Source: Ontholestes murinus
Lineage: Eukaryota; Arthropoda; Insecta; Coleoptera; Staphylinidae
Reading direction: 5' to 3'
DNA length: 64,000 nucleotides
Assembly: GCA_963969525.1 (NCBI GenBank)
Contig: OZ018393.1
Span: forward strand, 27,223,183 to 27,287,182
Shown piece by piece: positions 44,540-56,767 of this stretch. How positions within the stretch are numbered: position 1 is the stretch's first letter; every line of letters begins with the position of its first letter. The notes under the pieces are model-generated. The model had not been told where the DNA came from, made no database searches, and worked only from the letters and a program-made list of their open reading frames with translations. The translations under genes were made by a program, and so were the position numbers.

Positions 44540-47297
44540 ACAAGACAGGACACATAACAGAGTCATGAATATGCAAAACGATTCCGAATGGAACAAATAT
44601 AAAATAGTACAACGTGACTATAAAAAACTGGTAAGACAAAGAAAGAGAGAGGCCTGGAGGCTTTTCTGCTCCAAAGTAGAAAATGCCTCGGAAACATCAC
44701 GTCTAAAACAGGCCCTCTCTAGAAACTCCTTACCAAAACTCACTAGCCTTAAAAGGGAGGATGGCTCTTATACGGACTCACCTGAAAACATAGGCAGACT
44801 TTTATTGAAGACCCATTTCCCGGGCTGTACCCGGACAGAGTCCCTAACCAAACCGGATTGGGACCAGGCGGGCTCCATCTTTACCAGGGAGAAGGTAGAC
44901 TGGACAATGAGAACTTTCTCACCATACAAATCCCCAAGGTTGGACGGGATTTATCCGGCCCTTATACAGTGGGGCAAGGATGTTATCCTGGACACCCTCG
45001 TAGGCGTGTACAGGAGGTGTATTGCCTTCAGCTATACACCCTATGCATGGAGGGAAACTAAAGTAATCTTCATACCAAAACAAGGACGCTTGGACTACAC
45101 CACAGCGAAAGCATACCGACCAATAAGTCTCACATCTTTTCTATTAAAGATACTTGAGAGGCTATGCGATCGATACATCAGGGAAACAGTCTTAGTGAAA
45201 CACCCTTTACATACCAATCAACACGCATACTGTGAAGGCAAGTCGACGGACTTGCACACCGTGGTGAGCAGAATTGGTCGATCCTTCGAGCAAAAAACGT
45301 TCACATTGACATTGAAGGAGCCTTTGATAAGACCTCCTTCCCATAGACAACAGCGGTACTTCGACGCAGGGGAGTTCCGGTGGCTTTAAGCCAGTAGATC
45401 TCTAATATGTTGCAATGGAGGGCAGCCAAGATTTCAATAGGCGACACGAAACTTGTATGCCGGGTCCAAAGGGTTGCCCACAGGGAGGAGTGCTGTCTTC
45501 CCTACTATGGAACCTAGTCGTAGACGAGCTACTGGAGGCACTGGATAAACAGGGCTTCTTTACGGTAGGATACGCCGACGATACTACGATCCTACTTTCC
45601 GGCAACTCGGAAAGTATGCTAGCGAAACGTATGTCAGATGCTCTTGACATAGTAAACATATGGTGCACATACCAGGGTTTATCCGTAAATCCGACAAAAA
45701 CGGAACTGGTACTGTTCACAAGTAGAAGAAAGATTAAAAATTTCAAACCATCAAGCTTTCGGGGCGAAGAACTGAAAGATGGAGTCAAATACTTGGGCAT
45801 TCTTTTAGACAAAAAACTAAACTGGGATGCCCACCTGACGGAGAGATCTAAGAAAGCATGCATAGCCCTCTGGCAATGCAGACGAGTTGGGGGGGAAACA
45901 TGGGGACTATCTCCAAAGGTAGCCCTATGGATCTACACAGCCTTAGTGCGACCAATGTTGGCATATGCATCATTAATATGGTGGCCAAAAACGACCACGA
46001 AATCAGCCAAAAGGCTCCTAGACCACGTTTAACGTAGCGCCCTTTTGAGCGCGACAGGAGCCATGAGAACAACACCAACAGCGGCTGTGGAAGTCCTGCT
46101 GCACCTATCACCCTTGGACATATTTATCAGAGAATAGGTAGCAGCGGCGGCAATAAGGCTTCGAGCAACAAAGACATGGTTTGTAAGCAACGGAGGAGGT
46201 GAACACCACATGATCTTAGAGGAAATAAGGAAAAGTAATCCCGTGATTATGATGCCGGTGGACAACATCCCTCAAAAATACATTTTCAACAGGAAGCTGA
46301 AAATACCCCTGAGATTCGAAAACTCAGGAGTAGGAAGCAAGCACAAAGACATCCACATATACACTGATGGGTCGTCAACGAAAGCAGGAGCTGGTATAGG
46401 AATTTTCTGCAAAAACCTGTCCCTAAAAAACAGTACTGCTATAGGTAAGATAATGAGCACACCAACAATGGTGGAACTCGTGGGAATACTATATGCAGCA
46501 AAAGCAATCTCTGACAAGAAGATTAAGGGTAAAAACATACACATTATAACGGACAGCAGAGCGCCAATCGTGTCCATTGCCAACTGCAAAATAACCTCAG
46601 AATTAACGTTGGAATGCTGCGAAGCCCTGGAAGAAGTTGCTTGTGACCACGAGGTAACTCTGTGCTGGGTAGAAGGACAAAACAATAGCAGAGGGAACAG
46701 AATAGCAGATGGTTTGGCGAGAAATGCAACCGGACAAACGGTAAGCGGATCGAACCCTTCCATGTTGCCCTCTCTACTAGATCTGAGATCCCTACTCAAA
46801 AATGAATCAATCAGATGCCACAAGGAGCGATGGGACAGCACACCTGGCTGCAGAGTCTCAAAAAACTTCATCGCAATGTACACCAAAACGGCCAGATACT
46901 GTATGCAACTGTCCAGAAAACCTATGGAAGGTCGTACGGCTTCTTACAGGACACTGCAATTTACGATCACACCTGAACAAACTGGGACTACAACCTAGTC
47001 CCATTTGCAGAGTATGTGAAGCAGAAGAGGAAACCGCGGAGCATGTACTTCTAGACCGCCACCGTATTATTTAACCTACGAAAATCCACAATGGGAGATG
47101 GATGTCTAAATCCATCGGACATCCTCAGAGTTCCTCTTGCTGTAGTCCTGGCATTTGCCAATGCCCTGGGTTGGCATGACCGTGACAGGGAATGAGAACT
47201 CAGATGGGACGACGCTCAAAGGGCCCATTGAGGTCTACGTGCGGCGGAACTCTCTGCCCTCCCATCGATTAAAACCAGAACCAGAGAACCAGAAGCT
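44540..47297 (+). mobile_element. I-type LINE with RNase H, 5' truncated
   Basis: The order is RT, thumb, RNase H, Cys/His motif, 3' UTR. The endonuclease and ORF1 are absent. The 3' end near 47297 carries the tail AACCAGAACCAGAGAACCAG. From 47298 a minus-strand Jockey-type fragment starts. GC content is clearly higher than the surroundings, as expected for a recent arrival from another base-composition regime or for a codon-biased element. Confidence 0.75.
44565..47074 (+). pseudogene. I-type ORF2: RT, RNase H and C-terminal zinc-like motif, broken
   Basis: Frame pieces: 44565-45389 (linker and RT start, VIFIPKQGR, AKAYRPISLTSFLLKILERL); 45415-46032 (GCPQGGVLSSLLWNL, VGYADDTTIL catalytic box, NPTKTELVLF, VKYLGILLD, ALVRPMLAYASLIWW); 46210-46998 (RNase H with IYTDGSS, MVELVGILYA, HIITDSRA and NRIADGLARN, giving the Asp, Glu, Asp, Asp set). 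In 46802-47074: LLTGHCNLRSHLNKLGL and CRVCEAEEETAEHVL, the usual ending. At least three frameshifts and a stop in the 46020-46210 region inactivate it. RNase H would remove element RNA during copying. Confidence 0.8.
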
Positions 47298-48180
47298 GGA
47301 GATAATTCGGACTGCTCTACGCTGGATACCAAATATTCTGTGTCGAATAGTGGAATGGCTAATACAACAATTCCATACCTTAATTGTGAATGGCATAATG
47401 CGAAGTATGCATTTTTAATACCTGCATTGCATATGTTTTCCATCAATTTTCGCAGAAAATATTTTGATTTATTTATCTACTTGAGCAGTGTTTTTCCTTA
47501 AGCGTCCCATAATAAATGAGTATCAAGTATAAGCCCAAGAAATTTAGTTTCACCTGTATTTTGATTCAATGGACTACGATTCCGTGTGAAATTCTTTACA
47601 GTGGTTTTATTTTCATTCATAATGGGCTTATTTGCTGTAAACCACTCATTGGTCTTACTTAAAGCTTCTACGTTGGCCTGGGAAGCACATTGCAGATTTG
47701 ATGCTGATGGAATGAATGACGTATCATCTGCAAATTGAATCACATCTGATGAGATTACAATATTAGGGAAATCATGTATAAAGATTAAAAATAGTAAAGG
47801 TCCTAGTATTGATCCCTGTGGCATACCAAAGTCTACTGCAGCCTCACTCGATTATTTATTATTATATACCACACCTTGCCTTCGATGTTTCAAATACGAA
47901 AATATTAAATTACAGCTATTCTGAGCAAAGTTATAGCATTTCAGTTTATTTATTAGAATTTCGTGATTAATTAAATCGAAAGCTTTACTTAGATCGATTA
48001 AAGTTGCCACAGTAAAATTCCCCATTTCCATATGTATCGATAAGTTTATTTACAAAATCAATAACTGCATCGATAGATCTATTTTCCCTGAAACCATATT
48101 GAAAATCTCTAAATAATCTGTTCTCGTTAAAAAAATCTGATCTAAACAAAATTCTTTATATTCTCTTTTAACAGAATATT
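47298..48180 (-). pseudogene. Jockey-type RT fragment
   Basis: Minus strand from 48180: TVATLIDLSKAFDLINHEIL (first catalytic Asp), GMPQGSILGPLLFLIFIHDF, DVIQFADDTSFIPS (FADD), KFLGLILDTHLLWD, then ICNAGIKNAYFALCHSQLRYGIVV and a GIQRRAVRII-like stretch just above 47298. Frameshifts near 47500 and 47870-48050. The fragment stops at the I-type LINE border, so it may have been cut by that insertion, but no continuation was found near 44.5 kb. Confidence 0.75.
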
Positions 48181-50705
48181 CACTACGAGTGAATTATATA
48201 AGGTACATTTAGTTGAGTTTAATTAACTATGAAGCTAATTTATTCAGTTTAAATTAATTTAATTATCTATTATTAAGAAATAAATACACGTAAATAACTA
48301 CATAAATTTTAAAGTTGTCAAAGTCAGAATTAACAAACCTGCATTTCATTATTTTAACTATAGTAACGATTAATAAATATGGAAATTAAATATTGAGGTG
48401 CAGTATTGATGAAAATAAAATTAATATTATATTATTAATTATTATTGATTAATAAATAGTTTATAGCTTTAAACAAACAAAGACTGACGTTATTGAACTT
48501 AACACAAACATGTTCGCCGTATGAAAGCTATTTATGAAAACGTAAATCACATAAAGTCCAATATATCGATTTCCCCATTAAAGCAAAAACGTACGCCTTA
48601 ATGTCTAAAAATAAGATAGGTAAAGATATTTAAGGCCATTACGTAATTTCATCTGGCGCAACGGTATTTAAATGTACGTTTATAAATTAGTGACACGTTG
48701 CAGTATATCAGTGTCGTAACTATGTTTAAACCATTGTTTTACTGCAATTCCGGACTGTGCTCTTAATCAACGCGCTTTGTATCTGCGAACTTGTATAAAA
48801 TACAATTCCTGCATGTACTAGTAATTTGTTGAATATATAAATTCATTAAATTAACGAAACGTTTCTATTTTATCATTAATTTGAAATAAATATTATATAC
48901 TATAAATTCATTATTTTAATTTTATTATTTTGCTTAATTAATAATTTTAAAAAAAAACGCAGCATTTTGACTAAATGTACTGAACTATCGAGAAAATTCC
49001 TATCCTATTATGTAGAAAACGATCTATATAAAGGTAACTCATCAGTGGCTGATATATTTGATTGTTCGATTATTTGTTATCATAACAAAGTTATAGAAAA
49101 GGAAACCAAAGAAATCAACATATTTTCTTCTTTGTCTTCCCCAGTCTTTACTCCGAGACAATTTTTGTTCCTTCACGACCATTCATCACACACACCTTTG
49201 ATAACTGCTTTCAAACACCTAAATAACTAAACGCTTCCAATCTATGGAAAACAATAAATTAACAAATAAATAAACAAGACGAAAATAGAAAACTATATAG
49301 AGTCACTATTGCAAACAAAAACACCCATATTGTTCACGAATTAAACTTATACTTTATTAATGTGTAACAAATTGGCACAGGAAAAACTCGACAAACAACA
49401 ACAAGAAAGCAAACACAAAATAAAATTTCAACAACAAACAATCAAATAAATAAAGAAGAATAAAACTCTTCAGTATAATTATAATGTTTTTTTCAATTTC
49501 TGTTTTATTTATTGTTCTGTATAAGAGGCAATATTTACAAATTAATTGTAGTTAATTAAACAAACAATTATATTTACGCTGATTAAAATATACAATAACC
49601 TGTAAACAATACAATTGCAGATTTAAGCTAATTATAAAGCACCGATGATTTACTATAATCCGATTATATCGGTTGATTTAATGCCACGTTAATTATTGAT
49701 GTTGGTGGTAACAAACACCATATACCATCATGCGGATAAAGTAAGCGATATGTTAATACAACGTTAATTGTATAGACGATGTCGATAATTCAAATAATAT
49801 AGAAACCGCTGGATCGTGCTTTTGAATTCACGATATAGCATTATATAAATCATTCTAATAGGCAGTTTATAATGATCAAGAGAATAAGCGCAATGCTTTA
49901 CTTCTAATTATAAGAATGCGCATTGGCTACTTACATGCTCGCTAACAAGGTCTGTTCCAATGGTTCAATATGACCAATCAACATTCCTTGTAATGCCTAT
50001 TGCGAAATAAAACCGAAACAATGGGCTCGTGATTTCGTATTCCAATTAATTTGCCGATTTTTAATATATTGCACTACTTACTGTTACATTCTGTATGAAT
50101 AGTAATCATGAAATATGAACGAGTTCAAATTTTAATACATAAATAAATTGTTAGTAGTAGTTGGTGTACTGTCAACTACGTGAAGTTTTGTCACTTTAAT
50201 GTGCAAATAATTGTATCATAATAGCGAATAGTACCGGTCACCTATAAAATTGCTGACCAGAACGAAGGATGCATTTAGTATTTTTTTTAATTTGTAAGGT
50301 GAATTTTAAAGAAGGGTTTTATTGGAACTTCGAAGAGTGTACTTATTCGTCTCAACTAGATCACCTAATTATAAATGGTCGTTTCCTGTCTCTGGAAAAT
50401 GCGCATTTCCTGTGTATATTTTTACTTTCCCGCTACAACGCGTAATAAATTTCTTTAAACGAAAGGGAACTATTTACACAATCCACAATAACATGACACA
50501 GAGCATGCAGTTTAAGTACTTTGAATTTAACTAACATACGTGTGAACAAAAATACTATTTTATTTAATGCCGAGAGCTTTTAAAGTAGTTCAGAAAAACT
50601 TAAACTGATGTTTATCGTGCACAGTTGCCTTACTTAATATTTATTTAGTAAATACATTCATTTAAGTAAGTTCTAAATTGCTTTTAAACCCTATTACTAT
50701 TAAAT
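48181..50705. other. About 2.5 kb without a recognised gene
   Basis: Open frames at 48967-49230 and 50322-50534 show no known domain. 48640-48830 and 49640-50020 are less AT-rich and look single-copy; conserved non-coding DNA is possible but unproven. Confidence 0.35.
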
Positions 50706-50710
50706 ATTGA

Positions 50711-50760
50711 ATCGATGAGGCCTGACGAAACTCCATAATACATGAAATAAAATAACACAG
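50711..50760 (+). ncRNA. Hammerhead-like relic with tail, TTGATGA family
   Basis: ATCGATGAGGCCTGACGAAAC is a shortened form of the TTGATGAGGC...GGCGAAAC motif, followed by TCCATAATACATGAAATAAAA, matching the tail after the 43858 motif. The stem II loop is deleted. Confidence 0.35.
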
Positions 50761-50781
50761 TTGGGAGTTTCACTTTTTTTT

Positions 50782-51015
50782 GTTGATCACTGGAACAAAC
50801 CACTATATAGTCTGTTCGTTGGATCTTCCGTCGTTCGTCACAAACTATCGCTTCAAAAAACGACGAAAGTTTTACAGTGCGTTCTTTTTCTAACGCATTT
50901 GGTTTACTTTATCAGACTGAATGTTTATGCGTCGTTTTTCGAAGCGATAGTTTGTGACGTACGACGGAAGATCCAACGAACAGACTATATACTGAAACAT
51001 GTTGCAGTGATCAAC
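50782..51015. repeat. Inverted-repeat element with about 88-bp arms
   Basis: GTTGATCACTG at 50782 and CAGTGATCAAC ending 51015 bound arms that agree through TATAGTCTGTTCGTTGGATC and AACTATCGCTTC, around a 60-bp centre. Compensated differences are few. No target duplication is evident. No coding capacity. Family unknown. Confidence 0.75.
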
Positions 51016-51156
51016 AATAAAAGATGATCATCAATAGATGGTTAGAACATGGAATAAATGTAGAGGCTTAGGTAAAACAGAAACGGAAGGAAGTAGAAAA
51101 TCATCAAGGATGTATTGAAAGGATCGGATACAATGACATATTTAAAAGGTAGCAAG

Positions 51157-51187
<31 letters not shown>

Positions 51188-51461
51188 ATTATTAACGGGT
51201 ACCCCCTTTTTACAACAATTACAATTTCTAAATAAAAAATACTTAAATATAATATTTAATACTTAAACTAATAATATTATATAAATTAATCTATTCTATA
51301 TAAAAAAAAATTCTTAATGTATATTGTTTAAAATTAAGACATAATTATAATTCGGCGCAACAATAACAGTTTGTAATGATGAATAACATAATTAGTTTGA
51401 CATAGCACATTCAAGCAGCTACGAAAATCCAATCGACAGCAAGCCCTACAAAAGAGATAAA

Positions 51462-52712
51462 TTATGTAATGACACGGAACAAACTCATTTTAAATTGTGA
51501 AAATGACGAACCAAACAGGTCAACTTGTTCCCGATTAAATTCATTCCCCAGACGCATTAAACGGTCTATAGTGTTGTTAGTTGAAAAATTTGTGCGGTGT
51601 ACCCTTAGTCGAAAAAGAGGTGTAATTCTTCTAGATCTATCATTTAAATACAGTATGAAATCTAACCTCTCCAGTATTAAGGGGCAGTAAATATGACCAT
51701 TGATTAATTTAAAAAGTAAACACATGTCCAGGATCTTTCTTCTGACTTCCAGTGATTGTACATTTAAGTTGTTCATAATCCAGCCATATTCACCCTTTAT
51801 ATGATTAATACCCATTCTGAACTCCATACATCGCAGGAATTTTTTTTGCACATTCTCAATGGAAGCAATGCTCGATTGGGTATGCGGAGACCATATGCAA
51901 CTAGCATATTCTAACTGACATCTCACCAGCGAAAAATACAAAGTAGCCACACACGCCTGACTCAACTTACGTCCAATGTACCAGACAAACCCCCATATAC
52001 GATAAGCTTTTAAGACTATTTTATTTATATGAGTTTTAAATGTAAGTTGTATGTCAAAAATGACTCCTAAATCCTTTATTTCATTTACGCGTTGCAAAAA
52101 AGAGGCCTCAAGTCGATATGCAAAATCTATATGCCTATTCGATCTACAGAATGATATAGATTGACATTTATCTTTATTTAGAAATAAATCGTTATCATAA
52201 CACCACTTGTTAATCCTGTCAATGTCATCCTGAAGGACAAAACAATCATCTAGGCAACTAATAATTTTAAATAACTTGAGATCATCCGCATACAGGAGGC
52301 ACTCCGATCCATGTATCACTTTCACAATATCGTTAATGAATAACAAAAAGAGAATAGGTCCGCTATGCGACCCTTGCGGCACACCAGATGTAACATTGAA
52401 AAATTGGGATATAAAATTATTTACTTTAACACACTGAACGCGATTCGTTAGAAAAGAATTTATCCATTTAATTACACTTGGATGAAAGCCAAGCTCTTCC
52501 AACTTCCGTAATAGCACCGAATGATTAACCCTATCGAATGCTTTAGCAAAATCAGTATATATGACGTCTACTTGAAGTTTCTTATCTAAGGCATTCGACA
52601 GAAAATCGCGGTATATTAATAAGTTTGTTATTGTGGACCTCCCCGTCAGGAAACCGTGTTGTCTATCCGTGATTAAAATCTTGGAAGCTTTGGAATAATG
52701 GACTGCAAGCAT
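51462..52712 (-). pseudogene. LINE ORF2, reverse transcriptase half
   Basis: Frame after the shift: RQHGFLTGRSTITNLL, VDVIYTDFAKAFDRVNH (catalytic Asp), TSGVPQGSHSGPILFLLF, LLYADDLKLF (YADD box), LNKDKCQSISF, IKDLGVIFD, LVRCQLEYASCIWSP and the C-terminal region, stopping at 51462-51464. It is the missing part of the endonuclease frame above. Length and motif set are complete for the RT. The codon-level match to the 26867 copy shows both come from related lineages. Confidence 0.85.
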
Positions 52713-54238
52713 ACTCCCCTATAGCTATTAATTAGTTTCCGGTCCCCCGTCTTAAAGATAGGACGGATGAAACTTCTCTTCCACATATCAGGTACAATCC
52801 CTTCATCAATAGACCTTGAAAATAATATATAAATTGGGTTCACCAGAGTAAAAGCACATTTCTTTAGAATACAGCTAGGGAGATCATCCGGGCCCGTAGC
52901 ATTATTTTGCCTTAAAAGTGCGGTCAGTAACCATTCTCGGTCAATATGGAATCTAATATAATGTGCTTGCTCGTTGTTACTAGTAGATGTATTATCCTTG
53001 CAAGTCCTAGGAGGAGCATAGACCGATGAGAAGTACTTGGCAAATAGTTCCGAAATACTACTTCCATCACGAGCCACCTCATCGTTGTAGTACATCACAC
53101 TGGGAAGCTCGTCTTCATTTTTGAATTCATGCACATAAGACCAAAATTTTTTTGGATTTTCACTTATTGCTGATTCTACCTTAGTGAGGTAACGATGATA
53201 AAGTAGGGAATTCAGTTGTTTACAATTTGATCTAAGTTGACTGAAAGTCTGATAATCCTCAAAACTTCTGCTCGTTTTGTATTTTATATGCGCCTCCTTT
53301 TTCTTTCTTATTAATGCTTTAAGTTCTTTGTTCACCCATCGAGGAAAGTTATCATATTTAACTGGAACATATTTGAATGGTATGAATCTATTTATGCCCG
53401 TATGAACAATATCATAGAATAGGGCCGTAGCCACCTCTAACTCAAGTTCACGAAGGACGTTCCAATCGATAGAACTCAAAAACATATTTAAATCTGAAAA
53501 ATCTGACATATGAAACAAAAATTTCTTAGTATAGGTCTTTAGAGGATGATATCTAATACTGTCAATAATAATATTGTAAGCAAAATGGTGGTCTGTAGAC
53601 TTGGAAAAGGGATCGTTGTCTTTGGATATTGTTAACCCAGTTATATTGCTAAATACTAGATCCAGAAACACATTACGAGCATTCGGTAGGATGTTACTCT
53701 GTTTCAGATTGAGAAAACAATAAGATTCCAGTACTATATTAGCAATAGTATCAGAAGATTTCAGAGAGTTATAAACAATACCGTTTACGTCCCATTTTAA
53801 GTTTGGAATATTATAGTCTCCACATATAAGATACTTGTGATTATCATGATCATATACTAAGTTTTCTAAAATTGAGCAGTGATCACTATAAATTTGAGGC
53901 AAGGCACTGGGAGGGATATAGACAGCACCAAACATATAATGAGTTAAACCAATCTTTGCCGAGACAAACAGATGTTCAATTAAATTATTCCGTAAAATTA
54001 GGCAAGAAGGAAAACACTTCTTGATTGCGATCAAAACCCCGCCACCCCGAATTTCACCCGTTTCAGACCTATCGGATCTATATATTTGGTAATTGTCAAA
54101 GCGCAACATTGAATTTGACATATCAGAATACAACCACGTTTCAACCAAAATAATTACATCAAAATCGTTACTATTAACAGTTAACATTATATCTAATAGT
54201 TTAGTACGCATGCCGCCTACGTTTTGATAATAAATCAT
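52673..54238 (-). pseudogene. LINE ORF2, endonuclease half, frameshifted into RT
   Basis: It begins MIYYQNVGGMRTKLLDI (the AP endonuclease start with catalytic Asn), then DVIILVETWL (Glu), YRSDRSE, GGGVLIAIKK, ICGDYNIPNLKW (Asp-Asn), LVFSNI and STDHHFAYN (Asp-His). The linker and N-terminal RT follow (NNATGPDDLPSCILKKCA, WKRSFIRPIFKTGDRKLINSYRGV). A single-base shift near 52680-52695 breaks the frame into the RT. Its ATG (54238-54236) shares one base with the ORF1 stop, so translation may depend on termination and restart. Confidence 0.85.
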
Positions 54239-55068
54239 CAGTTTTTTGAAGAGACGCCGGAGCTATCACTTTGGGACTTGCTCTTGGAAATGTAAGGAAT
54301 GTCATTCCGGTATCGAATACTAAGATCCGATTCCCCATTCTCCACTCTCGTAGTTAGCTCTTCTTTTATTTTTTTAAAGTATTGACGTTGGCTGAGTGTT
54401 TTATCCCTCCGGAAGCGTGTGCTTGGATTCTTGTTCCTTATATTAGAAGCTAATACCTCCTTGACTGCCGATTCGTCACCAAAAATCATTTTTATAGGTC
54501 TAGTGGTATCATGTTTCTTCATACCCACTCTTAGTATTTTATTTGGCCTTATGGATAGGTTTAGAGAATTAAATAACTTATGAACTTCCTCTGTGTCATG
54601 TGAGATTCGAGCATCAGCAACAGTAGCCTGTGATTCCGGAACATTGTATAAAATTAAATTATTCTTTCTTAATTGTCGCTCTTCCATTTCCTGAATAACA
54701 GACTCTATAGGACCATTAGATAATCTAGATTTTAATAAATCAATTTCTTTTTTATTTGAACATTCTTGTGCCTCTAGTTTCTGCAACCTAATTTCAACTT
54801 CTTCCAATTTTGAATTAATTGATTGAATAATCTCTAGCTTCGCTTTATTAATTTCATTTACAATTATTTGGGTCAATGTTGAAATCGACACATTTGAGGT
54901 AACTGAAATGCAACGACTACACACCCACCCATCTTCTGAGGAAGGTAATTCATTCAATTTTAAATTAGTGCATTTAATATGTATATCTTTATTGCACGCT
55001 CCCGTGCATCTCAAGTACGGCGTAGCCGGTGTGACCGCTTTATTACAGGTTCCGCAGTAGTTAACCAT
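54238..55068 (-). CDS. LINE ORF1 protein: PHD-type zinc finger, coiled coil, C-terminal RNA-binding region
   Basis: 276 residues, intact. Residues 5-53 give a C4HC3 PHD pattern: Cys5, Cys8, Cys21, Cys25, His30, Cys33, Cys50, Cys53. Residues about 65-130 are rich in Leu/Ile/Glu/Lys with heptad spacing, likely a coiled coil for multimer formation. Residues about 135-260 (RKNNLILYNVPES ... RPIKMIFGDESAVKEVL ... RFRRDKTLSQRQYFKKI) follow the pattern of LINE ORF1 nucleic-acid binding domains. The tail is Ser-rich. It should bind element RNA and chaperone target-primed reverse transcription. It ends in TGA that overlaps the ORF2 ATG (TGATG). Confidence 0.8.
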   Translation of the reverse strand: MVNYCGTCNKAVTPATPYLRCTGACNKDIHIKCTNLKLNELPSSEDGWVCSRCISVTSNVSISTLTQIIVNEINKAKLEIIQSINSKLEEVEIRLQKLEAQECSNKKEIDLLKSRLSNGPIESVIQEMEERQLRKNNLILYNVPESQATVADARISHDTEEVHKLFNSLNLSIRPNKILRVGMKKHDTTRPIKMIFGDESAVKEVLASNIRNKNPSTRFRRDKTLSQRQYFKKIKEELTTRVENGESDLSIRYRNDIPYISKSKSQSDSSGVSSKN

Positions 55069-55446
55069 AGCGGCTTATTTAGATATTGAAAATAAATGTC
55101 GAGTATATTAGGATACGACAGGGATACAACACTTCACACCAGCCGTGCCCGTAGCGGTGACTAACTCAATAAACACACAAAACTAGGCAGCGGATGGGAA
55201 CACAGAAGAAAACAAAGGGAATGGCGAATATTGAAAGTAATTATTACTACGATTAACATGTAACTACGGCGAAATCGCGTGATACTTAGGAGAAAACAGT
55301 AGACGTGACAACGTCGCGATTTCTGTGCGGAGGACCACGTGAATCGAAAGATGTCGTACTCGGTCATAAAAATTGTGCACGGAAGGTTGCTAAGGTACTT
55401 GAATAATAGTCAGTTCTGCTTAAAGTCACCTTGGACGACATGCAGG

Positions 55447-55830
55447 TCAAAAAGAGAGGTAGGAAAAGCTGAATGGAAGTGTTATGTATGAGTGGGAAGA
55501 ATATTTGGCAGAAGAGTTTGAAGCAGTATGTGTGGAATGGGTGGGAAGAAAGAAAAAGGTGACAGATAGAATACTGTTTATCTGTTTTAATTCATCCCGA
55601 GTTTTTTGACGAGCCGTCAACATTTTACTTCGAGATAACCCCACAAATAAAAATTCACTGACAAATCTGGTGATCTACGGGGCTAGGACCGTTACCGAAT
55701 CTTGACATCACACAGTTACCGAACAATTCTCGCACAGCTATGGTAATCAATCGAGCTGCAGTATGTGCTATCGCTCTATCCTGCTGAAACCAGATTATTG
55801 CTTGAATTCGACAATTTTTAAATTACTCCT
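55447..55830 (-). pseudogene. Mariner-like transposase C-terminal relic
   Basis: Minus strand: AIIWFQQDRAIAHTAARLITIAVRELFGN, VMSRFGNGPSPVDHQI and, after a shift, GLSRSKMLTARQKTRDELKQ. These match the widespread insect IS630/mariner-like proteins whose text runs FQQDGATAHTA ... SRFGD ... RSPDLS ... WGYLKSKV. The upstream half is absent. Confidence 0.6.
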
Positions 55831-55845
55831 GACAACTTATTTATC

Positions 55846-56767
55846 ATGACAATCTTATCATTAATGAATGATGAAGCCACTGTGCATCTTCATCGCATCT
55901 TCATTAAACTGTGTAAATTCTCAAAACTGAAGAGTTTTATTTATCACTTATTTATCTGTCGAATGATTATTACCTATTTGATCATGTCTCGTGCTTTAAT
56001 TGATAACGTGTCACTTTCTAATGGCTTGAACGCATTATGATTATATCTCGAATGCCGTGCCGTTACTAACCTCGCAACGGATCGACAGTAAATTGCTTCG
56101 AATAGCCCTAAGGTTTGCCACTTTAGAAATCATAATTTCAATTACCCATTAGATTATCTGTCCTTATGCAATCGTAACAACATCATTTCAATTCAATCCT
56201 TGATCTGAACCAATTATTGAAACTCATAAAACGTGATAGATGATAGTTTGGACGTGATATTGGTGGTAATTCGTGTCAATATAGAAACGTAATACATGCA
56301 AATGTTTTATTTAGGTATTATTGGGACAATTCTGTTTAAATTTGCTTGGAGCATACCGAATAAATTATATAGTATAACTGTTACTACTGTTTCCTGATTA
56401 TTTTGCTACAACCAATGATTTTTGAATACAATTTAAATATGAAAATTGGTTTTATTAGCTTCACCTCACCTCTAATACAATAATTTATTAAATGGTTCAA
56501 TTTTGAAGTAAATATTTCTACTTTTAATTAATATTATCTATTTTTTTTTATTCATACTATATACATAATTAATTAACAAATATAAAATAAATTAAGAAAT
56601 AACTTTATCCACAGTAAATGACGTTCGATTACCTTATTATACACGTTGTCCCCTGAAACTTTGAATATGAGTAATGTAATGTGTTTGTATTGTATCTCGA
56701 TTATTATTATTGGTCGACATGGTTGTTACTGTAATATGCGTTTCAATTTGACTTACATAGCTTCAAA
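55846..56767. other. No gene recognised; high-complexity segment at 55950-56290
   Basis: The first part contains ordinary chance frames. 55950-56290 is GC-richer, unique within the window, and could be conserved non-coding DNA. Confidence 0.3.

Larger units (their letters stand above)
51158..55430 (-). mobile_element. Nearly complete two-ORF Jockey/CR1-type LINE
   Basis: 5' UTR about 55069-55430, ORF1, ORF2 and a 3' UTR ending in CCGTTAATAATAATAAAC and four or five TAAAC units at 51160-51183. Only one frameshift breaks about 3.6 kb of coding sequence. No clear target duplication: the flanks do not repeat. The 5' border is estimated from the end of GC-richer text. Confidence 0.8.

Noticed and set aside
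45402..46886. Long minus-strand frames (up to 204 codons)
   Set aside because: They are shadows of the I-type RT and RNase H on the plus strand.
48967..49230. 87-codon plus-strand frame as a host gene
   Set aside because: No domain, no splice or promoter context, and no similarity recognised.
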